Assembly (NCBI GenBank): GCA_002887195.1
Contig: PJAB01000466.1
Location: forward strand, 1-26,131
Direction: 5' to 3'
Source of the DNA: Chrysochromulina parva
Taxonomy: Eukaryota > Haptophyta > Prymnesiales > Chrysochromulinaceae
Length of the DNA: 26,131 nucleotides
The translations under genes and the position numbers were made by a program. Positions 17,501-24,559 of the stretch are shown here, piece by piece (the first letter of the stretch is position 1; each line of letters begins with the position of its first letter). The notes beneath the pieces were generated by a model. That model did not search any database and was not told the DNA's origin. It was given only the letters and a program-made list of their open reading frames with translations.

Positions 17501-18414
17501 GTTCCGCCACCATCGGTAACAGCGCTGTCCTGAGCGCTGTCCGCCGATTGCATGCAACGCACACGGCCCAGCCGCAAGGCGGCAGCCGCTCGGGACAGCG
17601 CGAGGCGCTCGGCCTCCTACGCCGACGGGCGGCGCTCGGGACGGCGCTCGCGCTGAAGGCGCCGCTGCCGTCCCTTCAGCTGGCTCAGCTGGCGCCGGCT
17701 TGCGCCGAACGGCCCAGCAAGCCGGCGCTCGGAACGGCGCCCAACAAGCCGGCGCTAGGAACGACGACACCGGCTGGCGGCCATCACGCGGCTGGCGGCA
17801 GTCCACGTGGCAGTCCCCTAGGCCAGCCTGCAAGCGCCGTTCAGTTCAGTCCACGTGGCAGTCCCCTCAGCCAGCCTGCGAGCGCCGCGCTCGAGCCGCC
17901 GCACATGCAACTGGACGGCGCTCGAGACGGCGCGCGCGACGGCGCTCGAGACGGCGCGCGAGACTCCCTCAGTGCGTCGGACGGCGCTCGAGACGGCGCG
18001 CGCGACTCCCTCAGTGCGTCGGACGGCGCTCGGGACGGCGCGCCGAGCCCCCAACCCCAGCCGGGCGTTGCGACGGGCGCTCCCAGCCCACAAGCCCAGA
18101 GCGCCTCACGTCCTCCGTCTTCCATCCGACCGATGAGTGCGGCCAGTCGTGGGCACCGCCATCTGAACGCAGCGGCCGCCGCGGCGGGCGGCGTGCAGGG
18201 CGGCGTGGCAGTAGAAGGTCACAGCCACGTGGCAGCCGCCGGTGTGCCGTTCCCGTTGTCCACGGCCGCATGCGCATCGCCATCCGTCGGAGGGAAGCGT
18301 CCCTTCAACTATCTCTATCTGCAGCCCCAGCAGCCGCAGGCGCAGTACATGTTGAGCCGCGGGGCCAAGTTGGCTGCCGCTACCGCAAGTAGCGGCGGCG
18401 CATCTCGACTCTAA
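14596..18414 (+). CDS. Large low-complexity nuclear-type protein with a DEK_C-like domain
   Basis: The ATG at 14596 gives 1272 residues, mostly Ala/Pro/Glu/Ser-rich and unlikely to fold. One compact segment at about residues 173-232 (YLGAADLSRVSVKSIRRAL then GMHYDRAWLATEIDACL) matches the helix pattern of DEK C-terminal domains, which occur in chromatin proteins and contact DNA or partners. A basic PKRARR stretch, a likely nuclear signal, is followed by RAIRW (765-769) and VWEFEPE, resembling an RVxF docking motif for protein phosphatase 1. Tandem repeats punctuate the chain: a 21-nt DELPPSA unit (15469-15573), a GEVLE unit (about 16471-16529), nine DLKQ units (17110-17217), a 30-bp LGTALDLGG pair, and DGAR repeats near 17925-18045. 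The last 40 residues (KRPFNYLYLQPQQPQAQYML) look better conserved. The function is inferred only; the start at 14506 is an alternative. Confidence 0.72.
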   Translation: MAYTRLLSLDELQAAADHNSPVFGPADVDCASCCDFLLDEPGSCLSQVTAETTKLDVSSALPTPRLLFDAPRSHQQIELPPSTLFDSPCHGGRAASPSAEEPSASAEVPPPPQRMPMSHSIEPCARTIAEAPEHPHAACALVIIGTPSSASHDAADASEDAASGAAPTPAPPSLAAITAFTWAYLGAADLSRVSVKSIRRALASSLAAEAGMHYDRAWLATEIDACLASAVAIASDPAASWSHSEVAAASDSAAASGPAAASADHTDSSAAVGGSAAADDCSGGAVDTGKAADEPPPSADEPPPSADELPPSADELPPSANELPPAAAAATPEPAAAATPEPAAATATDTAAAAATETAHEEPYGDSDDESYGVTVEELHSALTACGYESGDGEGSCLEEVVWPRSRAARVVRTESGAPGSGGEVLTRTRVEMLTQDAGRLAEWEWAERHGMQHGMQHIFTEELVREAEPKRLTAVGTQLTRTRLPNAGHCAPRSPLTPSTGAPAGTGAASSPSPTGGHKRFHAEAFEFHAEAFEVEEALAVDEATAVAVAAPQVVAAVAAGAAGAAGAAVAAAVAAVAAAVAADADVDVDANAETVEVGAFAAEAARDIEAEALSMGTKASEEEGEVLEGEVLEGEVLEGEVLASPRAPPLPMTTTLAAMQLDSATELPVPEVHAPRELPVPEVQASDHEPPDCECECPSDGEPPGMPIAVPTAMPAADDATSPAPSPASSPACAPPAAAVPSADAPITAPTHAEEPAPKRARRAIRWAHPAALVTVWEFEPEALSPSQVKSLSPRPPPTPQGPSAQRPAQRPAHPQRTARRLHERDLPHSGEWHEQDLKQDLKQDLKQDLKQDLKQDLKQDLKQDLKQDLKQDFLRRHWHRPRSAIWGARHGELGTALDLGGKLGTALDLGGTVLAARFGTVGGEANDEERRPEHEDEAAEESDEGDEIRPERRPELRSAVAPLLLGSATIGNSAVLSAVRRLHATHTAQPQGGSRSGQREALGLLRRRAALGTALALKAPLPSLQLAQLAPACAERPSKPALGTAPNKPALGTTTPAGGHHAAGGSPRGSPLGQPASAVQFSPRGSPLSQPASAALEPPHMQLDGARDGARDGARDGARDSLSASDGARDGARDSLSASDGARDGAPSPQPQPGVATGAPSPQAQSASRPPSSIRPMSAASRGHRHLNAAAAAAGGVQGGVAVEGHSHVAAAGVPFPLSTAACASPSVGGKRPFNYLYLQPQQPQAQYMLSRGAKLAAATASSGGASRL
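15469..15573. repeat. 21-bp tandem repeat, five units
   Basis: In-frame units encode DEPPPSA twice, DELPPSA twice, and NELPP-A. The codon for the third residue changes from CCT to CTT between units, so it has begun to diverge. It lies within the DEK_C-like protein gene. Confidence 0.85.
17110..17217. repeat. 12-bp tandem repeat, nine units (DLKQ)
   Basis: GACCTGAAGCAG and GACCTAAAGCAG alternate irregularly nine times without interruption, encoding DLKQ. Only the Leu codon varies. The heptad-free four-residue period is helix-compatible, placing Leu on one face. Confidence 0.9.
17281..17338. repeat. 30-bp direct repeat (two copies)
   Basis: Twenty-eight identical bases occur at 17281-17308 and 17311-17338, encoding LGTALDLGG twice. 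The first 15-16 bases of the unit recur elsewhere in this gene in direct and inverted form (see findings). Confidence 0.85.
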
Positions 18415-18755
18415 AGTCGTACGATTGCGCTACCGATCGGCCGCGCTTCTTGCGGCGCGGGTTTCTTATTGATTCCGTTCAGGATGTGTAGAGTGTACAC
18501 GTGAATCTCCGATATCTGTACGCGTAACTGTGTATCGTATGTCCCGGCTCGATTAACATGTTTGATGTTATATTTATAACGTGCGTGAAACCGCGCACAT
18601 AGTTTCATAAACGACGTCATGCGACAGATACGGCACGCACGCACGGCACCGCGCCCACATGACACACACAACAGTGGCCCACACACCGCACTCGACGCCA
18701 CGAGGGGTTCCGCACGGGGTAATCTTCTGATCACTTGTGCGATCGCTCGGAACTT
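18415..18755. other. Intergenic spacer between converging genes
   Basis: No gene is supported. A short hairpin with arms CCGCGC (18441-18446) and GCGCGG (18455-18460), followed by GTTTCTT, lies shortly after the DEK_C stop; whether it matters for 3' end formation is unknown. An A/T-rich patch follows (TTATATTTATAA, near 18567), which contrasts with the GC-rich genes. Confidence 0.4.
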
Positions 18756-20714
18756 TCAACGACGCGGAGCACCACGCAGGTGCAGCAAGGCGGCTCCTGG
18801 CGTGTCTGCCCGCAGGCGCGGCCCTGCGGACACGCAGCGCCTTTGGCGGCGCTCGTCACGGCGCTCTTCGATCGCCGTCGCCTGCCGGCGCTGCTTGCCA
18901 AGAGTCGGACTGTGCAGCAGGTGCTGCAGCTCGCCGGCTGCTGGCTGCAGGTAGACATCGACGGGCAGCTGCCTCGTTTGGTCGGAGCTGCTGGAACGAG
19001 TCAGGGCAACCGGAGCTGCTGGAACGCAGCGGTGGCCCTTGATGAAGGTTTCGTTCACGTTCACAGCACCTTCGTTCACGTTCACAGCACCGGCGGTGTG
19101 GCCACCGCGGAGGCGGGCCGGGGATCTCATACCAGCCGCCTGCATCCGGCAGGCGATCGGAGGCGACGTCCAGTCGCCCTTGATCTGCAGTCGTCCGTCC
19201 GAGGGCGAGCGCTGCAGTGGGCGCGGGCTGAAGCTGGGGGAGGAGAGGATCTGGTTCGCGACGCGCCGATGGTCCTCGATCAGCTTGCGTGCCTGATCCG
19301 TGCGCAGCGACAACTCCGCGGTCGCTCGAAGGAGTTGATCGGTCGCCCTCGAGCCATCGTCCACATGCCAGCACTTTGCCTTCGGAGGCGTCGCGAGGAT
19401 CATCTCGCGAGTGAGATGCATGCGAGCTCGCCAGTCATGCTCGCGCGCCGCCGCATTCGCCTCCGGCAGCATCGCATACACCTGTCGTGCCGCCTCCGTG
19501 TCCGGCGCGAGCTCGTTGGAGATCTTGCGACACGTGCGCTCGCACGTGTCGGCGTTCACCAGATGGTTCGCCCGCGCGGTCTCGGCGAGCAAAGTGCGGT
19601 GCACTTGGGCGTGTTCGCGCAGAGCCAGCTGCCACTGCTGCCACGGGCTCTCATCCTGCCGCTGCAGCCCCACGAGACGTCGTTCTGAGCACGTGCTGCT
19701 AGAGGCGCCTCGGGCCGTCGAGAGGTCTCGCGCGCCGCCCTGAGCGCCCGTGGCGGCGCGCGCGATCGCTAAGGAGCTCAGAGAGACTACACCCGCCGAG
19801 GAGCTCGCGTAACGCTCTTGCGACGCGTCACCATCAGATACGGAGCGCGGCCGCGCCACTGGATCTGGATGCCCCCGCGACCGCGACGTAGACAGCGGCG
19901 GCGGCCGCTCTTGCAGCGGCCGCACCTGCTGCAGATCGTCGAGCGACAGCAGGTGCCGGATACGAGACACCATCGTGGGCGTGAGGTGCTCCAGAGTCAC
20001 ATACTCCCCGTCACCCTCACCGGCTGCCTCCCCCCCGTCCCCCTCTCCGGCCGCCTCCCTCGCCGCCGCCGGTCCCTCGGGCGGAGGGGCCACCCAGGGC
20101 GTGGGCCTTCTGTTGGGCAGAGGCTCCTGGGATGCGAGTGAGTCGGAGGAGACGATGTCCTCCTCGTCCTCCTCGCTGCGATGCCGACGCGGCCGAGGCC
20201 GATTGGGCGTCTCTTTGCGTGACGGCGACATGGCCATCACTGAGTGGACTGTGGGCTCGAGGATTTCACCAGAGGGGTTCCTCGAGCTGAGCCTCGAGGG
20301 TCTCGCGAATGGTGAGGCAGAGGTCGGCGACATTCCCATCGCCTCAATGAACGGGTGCGCTGTGGTTGTGATTTCTCTAGAGGGAATCCTCGAGCTGTTC
20401 CTCGAGACAGAGCTGGGTGACATGCCTGGGATCGTCCCACCCGTGCCGTCAGGGTACTGCGAGAGATTGTCGCAGGTGTTCGCTATCGCAGGTGTCGCGG
20501 CCACCTCCAACTTCGATCGTATCCCCAACTGAGAGTCTTCTTTTGCATCGGCCGCGTCACCGGGTACCAATCCCTCGAGTGCTTTCTGCTCCTTGAGCCC
20601 AGGAATCGGAAGCGTACCACGGTTGGAGATAGCTGCGTCGCACAGATCGAAGAGCTCCGTGCTTGCACTGGAGAGTACGGACGCGTTCGAGGTGAAGGAC
20701 GCGTTCGAGCTCAT
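18756..20714 (-). CDS. Unrecognised Ser/Arg-rich protein of 652 residues
   Basis: I do not recognise a family. The first in-frame ATG is at 20714 (MSSNASFTSNASVL); the frame itself is open a little further upstream. The N-terminal third is Ser/Pro-rich with a loose duplication of about 35 residues, each copy opening with MSP and containing SSR(I/N)PS-(R/G)EI, and many Ser-Pro sites suited to proline-directed kinases. An acidic patch (EEDEED) follows. The middle (about 370-520) is predicted helical, with WQQWQLALREHAQVHRTLL and later NELAPDTEAARQVYAML. Near the C-terminus a 21-bp tandem pair encodes VNVNE twice (about 19050-19090). No signal peptide, membrane helix or catalytic motif is visible. 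Length, open frame and codon usage support a real gene; the 3' end is arginine-rich and may include unspliced sequence. Confidence 0.55.
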   Translation of the reverse strand: MSSNASFTSNASVLSSASTELFDLCDAAISNRGTLPIPGLKEQKALEGLVPGDAADAKEDSQLGIRSKLEVAATPAIANTCDNLSQYPDGTGGTIPGMSPSSVSRNSSRIPSREITTTAHPFIEAMGMSPTSASPFARPSRLSSRNPSGEILEPTVHSVMAMSPSRKETPNRPRPRRHRSEEDEEDIVSSDSLASQEPLPNRRPTPWVAPPPEGPAAAREAAGEGDGGEAAGEGDGEYVTLEHLTPTMVSRIRHLLSLDDLQQVRPLQERPPPLSTSRSRGHPDPVARPRSVSDGDASQERYASSSAGVVSLSSLAIARAATGAQGGARDLSTARGASSSTCSERRLVGLQRQDESPWQQWQLALREHAQVHRTLLAETARANHLVNADTCERTCRKISNELAPDTEAARQVYAMLPEANAAAREHDWRARMHLTREMILATPPKAKCWHVDDGSRATDQLLRATAELSLRTDQARKLIEDHRRVANQILSSPSFSPRPLQRSPSDGRLQIKGDWTSPPIACRMQAAGMRSPARLRGGHTAGAVNVNEGAVNVNETFIKGHRCVPAAPVALTRSSSSDQTRQLPVDVYLQPAAGELQHLLHSPTLGKQRRQATAIEERRDERRQRRCVSAGPRLRADTPGAALLHLRGAPRR

Positions 20715-21165
20715 GATGGACTTTCTTTTGGCCTTGGCTTCATAAGAGACGCGCAGCCCCAATCAATCAAATGGCCGCGTCCAAATCTGGACAAAATCAG
20801 GGGGGCTGCCAGCATCCTGAGGAATTGACGATATTGCCGACACTGATCGTTTCCCATAATGGGTTCATCTCTTATGTCTTGGCACTTAGATTACAGTAAC
20901 TTGACAGACCTTCCGGGTATAGCGACGCAAGGCCATGGGGCTCCTGGCTGCTGCCCTTTCCGTGCTGAGCAGCCGTTACAAGCAGCCGTGTCCGCGCACA
21001 GCGCTGAGGTGTGAGGATTGAGGACATGTGAGGACACAGCGGGTAACAGCGGGGCGTGCGGTTGGCCGGCCTCTGGCACTCTCGGCGGTGTAACCCCCGA
21101 CTGGTCACCACACTGTGTGGATACTCGATGATGCGACTCTCAGCACCCATGCTCTCGGCCTGCGC

Positions 21166-21259
21166 ACGGTGGAGAGAGGCACGGCCCAGAGTGGACGGTG
21201 GAGAGAGGCACGGCCCAGAGTCTGCTTGTAACGGCTGCTTGTGACGGCCCAGAGTCTGC
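21166..21259. repeat. 27-bp direct repeat with a partial third copy
   Basis: ACGGTGGAGAGAGGCACGGC plus seven more bases at 21166-21192 is repeated at 21195-21221. The core ACGGCCCAGAGTCTGC then occurs again at 21244-21259. The period is 29 bp between the first two copies. Confidence 0.85.
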
Positions 21260-21280
21260 CTGGCCCTCTGCCGCTCCCTA

Positions 21281-21330
21281 GATCTCCCGATATCTCCCTA
21301 TATCTCCCGATATCTCCCGAGATCTCCCTC
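21281..21330. repeat. 10-bp tandem repeat, five units (KATCTCCCKA)
   Basis: Five consecutive 10-bp units GATCTCCCGA, TATCTCCCTA, TATCTCCCGA, TATCTCCCGA, GATCTCCCTC lie just beyond the stop codon of the Gly/Pro/Tyr-tail gene (minus strand). The 10-bp step is close to one DNA turn. Confidence 0.85.
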
Positions 21331-21355
21331 GCTGCTCTCAAGGGTTCCCAAGGGG

Positions 21356-22666
21356 TCACCGTCCACTGTGCCCGTATGTCTGGGAAGCGGGAGCATGCTG
21401 CGGCGGGTATCCCGGCGGCGGGTATCCCGGAGCCATCATGCTGGGAGGTGGCGGCCCTCGGGCCTGTGGCATACCGGGAGGCGGGCCGCGCGGTGGACCT
21501 CCGTGCGGCGGCGGTGGGTATCCCGGCGTCGTCGCGCCCGGTGGTCCGCGAGGTGGCTGCTGCGCAGGGTACCCCCCTGGGGGTGGCGCCGTACCGGGCG
21601 CTGCAGGGGGTGGCATGCTCGAATACGGCGAGGGCGCCGTTCCGGGCGCTGTCACAGCCGAGGGCGTCGGTGTGCGCATGCTCGAGGGCGGTGGTGTGGC
21701 GAGCACGGCCGCTCGAGGCGGCGCTGGTGCATAGGCCAGAGGCTGCGAGGGTGCAACTGCCGTGGCCTGAAGCGGCTGCTGGGCTGCGAGCGGCGCAGTG
21801 GCGAGCGCCGTGGCCTGGCCGGGGCGCACGGCTCCGAACGAGCCGTGTGGCGCCACGTAGGGGGTGCGAGGACTCGGGGGCCCCCCCGAGCCGGGATCCA
21901 TCCAAGAGACCTCGCGCATCGAGCTCGCACGCCGGCGCACGATCGGCGGCCCATCGGCGGCCTCCTCAGGCGGTGGCAGCGACGCGAGGATTCTAGGCAG
22001 CCGCGTGTAGTGGAGCCGAACCAAACGCACAAGGTCTTCCTCGACGTCACTTGCGTAGGGCGTGGACGAGAGCCGCACGTCACGCAGGAAGGCGACGATC
22101 GCGCCGCTCAGCAGTACCTGCTCCACTGTGGGCAGCCGCTCCACCGCCGCGTGGTCCACCTCAAAGGGATTACTCACTGCAGGTCGTGCGGTCGCATGGA
22201 CGAGCTCGGCGACGAACTCGAAGGCTTGCACGGTGCGCGTCCTCCACTCGGCGGTCGTCCGCATGTCGACGGGCGCGTCCATCGCCGCCGCACTCTGGAA
22301 GCTCGGCCCAAAGAGTGAGTGGCCCGCGCGTACCCACGTGTGCGGGCAGGCGTAGTGTGCGTAGCCTGCGATGAGGTAGGTCACAGTAGTCACCGCCTTG
22401 GTCTCGTCGGGACCGTTATCCCACGGCTCGCGCGCTCTCTCGCGCTGGCACGGCGACGCTGGAGCAAGCGCGTTCTGCAGTGACATGGGCACGAGTGCGA
22501 TCCGGCCACCCGCGAGTGCAGCGTGTGGCACATCGATCATGAGGAGCAGCTCCTCGCGACCGCGCAACTCGACGCGGAAGTGGCGGAAGCCTTGCAGCGT
22601 GCCGAGCTTGAAGCTCTCCTTCGCAAAGGTGTCCACCCGCTTATCCTTGGCATTGCGGTTGCTCAT
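21356..22666 (-). CDS. Unrecognised protein: N-terminal globular domain plus Gly/Pro/Tyr-rich tail
   Basis: The first ATG in frame, at 22666, gives 436 residues (MSNRNAKDKRVDTF). About residues 1-245 look folded: alternating hydrophobic strands (FRHFRVELRGREELLLMIDV) and helices (VQAFEFVAELVHATARP; VEQVLLSGAIVAFLRDVRL). I do not recognise this domain. From about residue 265 on the chain is Pro/Ala/Gly-rich and ends in PGYPPPGYPPQ-type repeats, as found in tails of annexins, some RNA-binding and trafficking proteins, where they promote self-association or membrane-related contacts. A basic RRRASSMREVSWMDPGSG segment looks like a phosphorylation site region. No signal peptide or membrane helix is seen. 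The coding frame is convincing; the function is unknown. Confidence 0.6.
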   Translation of the reverse strand: MSNRNAKDKRVDTFAKESFKLGTLQGFRHFRVELRGREELLLMIDVPHAALAGGRIALVPMSLQNALAPASPCQRERAREPWDNGPDETKAVTTVTYLIAGYAHYACPHTWVRAGHSLFGPSFQSAAAMDAPVDMRTTAEWRTRTVQAFEFVAELVHATARPAVSNPFEVDHAAVERLPTVEQVLLSGAIVAFLRDVRLSSTPYASDVEEDLVRLVRLHYTRLPRILASLPPPEEAADGPPIVRRRASSMREVSWMDPGSGGPPSPRTPYVAPHGSFGAVRPGQATALATAPLAAQQPLQATAVAPSQPLAYAPAPPRAAVLATPPPSSMRTPTPSAVTAPGTAPSPYSSMPPPAAPGTAPPPGGYPAQQPPRGPPGATTPGYPPPPHGGPPRGPPPGMPQARGPPPPSMMAPGYPPPGYPPQHAPASQTYGHSGR

Positions 22667-23145
22667 TCCGATTTTCTCTTGTGTGCCTTGGCGAACGACA
22701 GCCTGGCGTGACTCCGACTGTAGAGGGCAAGGCCGCAAGTGGGACGAACGCGACACTTCCCTACTGGGAATTTTTGGCGTTGTTCACAGCAATGGGATAC
22801 AAGATGAAGTCTGAGTCCACTTCGTTGATCTCATCACAACTCTCGCTGCGGTCGACTGGTTGCGATGCGCGGGCACACCATACCTCGATCGCGCTCGACG
22901 TGACTCGAGAGTGGAGTCTCGGGTGGCGGAGTGACTGGAGCCAGAGCGAGAGAAAGCGAGAGACTCCTCAGTCACTCACGCTACTCTCACGACATCTCCT
23001 TCAAATTCCCGGCACTGCAATGCAGGGGGTCGCCCGCCGATTGGTAGGGTACCGACGAGCTAGGTTCAGTGTAACAAATCTTTCTCTCAGACGCAGCCGG
23101 GACATTCACGATGCGAGTACGATGATGTGCGACCGAGTCGGGCCG
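22667..23145. other. 480-bp intergenic region between two minus-strand genes
   Basis: It should hold the promoter of the Gly/Pro/Tyr-tail gene and the 3' end of the next gene. I see no protein-like frame. A purine-rich patch (GAGAGAAAGCGAGAGA, near 22948) is flanked by the 9-bp inverted repeat GAGTGACTG (22929-22937) and CAGTCACTC (22969-22977). Confidence 0.45.
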
Positions 23146-24330
23146 TCACATAATCATGAACGACTCGCACGCCAGCCACGGCCGACGCAGCGCGAGTGAC
23201 GTCCAGCCCACTTCCTCCGTGACCTGGTGCAGGTTGAACGCGACGAGGCCAGCCTCCCGCTGCAGCCAGCCCACGAGTGCTCGCTTCTCGTTCTCCGTGC
23301 CGCACCCAAGCGCCCAGCTGGGCTGCGTGCAATTGGGGCCCGAGCGCCAATAATTGGCATAGGCGTCGGCTGCCCAGCGAGGGTACACGAGCAGGGCATC
23401 GAGTGCATGCAGCGCCACGAGTGAGTCACAACGGGTGCGTTCCACAGCGAAGCGCAGCAGAGGCAGTGCCCCCTTCAGGCATAGGTCTGGGCGCAGCCGT
23501 ATGACGACGTCGAACGCGTGGCCCTCACGCCTCTCAGCCGCCTCGAGGAGCGCTGTCGCCGCCGCCACGCGTACAAACTGAAGCTGCACCTGCACGCGTG
23601 TGCACCCGCGCGGCACGCCCGGGAAGGGGAATCGCTCACACTCGCCAGGTGGCACAATCGGCAGGCCTGGGCAGGCGTGCGCGAGACGTGTGCTGTGCGC
23701 CTCCTGGCTGCGCGCATCCAACTCGGAGAGCTCGAAGGGCATGCCCCACTTGGCGATCGTCGCCTCCACCGCTGCTCGTGAGGGTGGGGCGGCCGAGCGG
23801 TTCCCGCCCTCACGAGCTGGTTTGCGCGCGATCTGGCCAAACGCGTTGCGCGACCAGCCATCCGGCGGCCGCTGCTCGTCGCGCCAGCTGAGGACCGCAA
23901 ACAGCTGCAGCGCGCTGCTGAGCTGACGGAGCTCCGCGAAGACGGCTGCAAATTCATCTGCCATCGTGAGCATCGTGCGCAGGGCACCCACGAGCACGAT
24001 GGCTACCCGAGGGCGTCGGGTGGGACATCCCTTGTCAGCTGCAAGGCGCCTCGCACGCTGCTCCGCGAGCTCTGGCTGCAGGTTGGCCAATAAACGCTCT
24101 CGGTCGAGGCTGCCGAGCAGCGCGCTCAAGGCTGCCTCGCTGGCAACTCGAGGGCGTTGCTTGGCGTCCGAATCGAAGAGCTGAGCAAGCGTGATGGCGT
24201 CGGCGTATGTTTGGCGCGTTTGGCGTGTAATGGAGTCGATGTACTTTTGGCTGCACTCCGCCTGCGCGCGACCGTCATGGGCCTGCTGGCGGCACGTGCA
24301 GGTCGAGAGCGTCGGCAATTCACCAGCCAT
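23146..24330 (-). CDS. Glycosyltransferase-like protein with GALRTM and RLRPD motifs
   Basis: With the ATG at 24330 the product has 394 residues. After an N-terminal helical region, PRVAIVLVGALRTM marks the first strand and loop of a nucleotide-sugar-binding fold, and FDVVIRLRPDLCL sits about 200 residues later. This pair recurs in poorly characterised protist and bacterial glycosyltransferase-like proteins, as I recall them; the motif style is my only evidence. Cys residues and an ending with WTSLALRRPWLACESF suggest a compact fold. There is no clear signal peptide or membrane anchor. The frame is open upstream to another ATG at 24561, but that stretch contains an inverted repeat and is much less GC-rich, so I regard it as promoter or 5' UTR. 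The neighbour across the spacer is divergent. Coding status is fairly sure, the sugar and acceptor unknown. Confidence 0.65.
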   Translation of the reverse strand: MAGELPTLSTCTCRQQAHDGRAQAECSQKYIDSITRQTRQTYADAITLAQLFDSDAKQRPRVASEAALSALLGSLDRERLLANLQPELAEQRARRLAADKGCPTRRPRVAIVLVGALRTMLTMADEFAAVFAELRQLSSALQLFAVLSWRDEQRPPDGWSRNAFGQIARKPAREGGNRSAAPPSRAAVEATIAKWGMPFELSELDARSQEAHSTRLAHACPGLPIVPPGECERFPFPGVPRGCTRVQVQLQFVRVAAATALLEAAERREGHAFDVVIRLRPDLCLKGALPLLRFAVERTRCDSLVALHALDALLVYPRWAADAYANYWRSGPNCTQPSWALGCGTENEKRALVGWLQREAGLVAFNLHQVTEEVGWTSLALRRPWLACESFMIM

Positions 24331-24559
24331 CACCACTCTCAGGTACCATGAAAGGTGTCCGTGAACGCTCTTCAAGCAGGTAAGTCCGAGATTGTCAGAC
24401 CTTGCTAGCTTACTGACCTGATCAAACTCAGTTTTTCGTCGAAGTTTGATCAGGTTTGGCCCAAATTTCGTCGAAGTCAACTCTTCAATCAAGGAAACTT
24501 CAAGGCCCTTGGAAACTTCGAGGCCACTTTGAACGCGGTATAGACGAGTATTGGCGAGC
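24331..24559. promoter_or_regulatory. Divergent start region with inverted repeat and lower GC
   Basis: It lies between the minus-strand glycosyltransferase-like gene and the plus-strand gene that follows. It holds a perfect 13-bp inverted repeat (24416-24455), a duplicated TTCGTCGAAGT box (24435 and 24467 regions) and a repeated GGAAACTTC-AGGCC box (about 24493-24525). A consensus 5' splice site CAG|GTAAGT on the plus strand at 24377-24385 shows that exons may also be present. Confidence 0.5.
24416..24455. repeat. Perfect 13-bp inverted repeat with 14-base loop
   Basis: ACCTGATCAAACT (24416-24428) is the exact reverse complement of AGTTTGATCAGGT (24443-24455), separated by 14 bases. It could form a hairpin or bind a dimeric protein; it could also be part of a small mobile-element relic. 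Confidence 0.9.

Larger units (their letters stand above)
20715..21355. other. 640-bp intergenic region with tandem repeats
   Basis: It lies upstream of the Ser/Arg-rich gene and downstream of the Gly/Pro/Tyr-tail gene, both on the minus strand, so it should hold a promoter and a 3' end. No ORF with protein character is present. Two repeat blocks (21166-21259 and 21281-21330) are listed separately. Confidence 0.5.
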
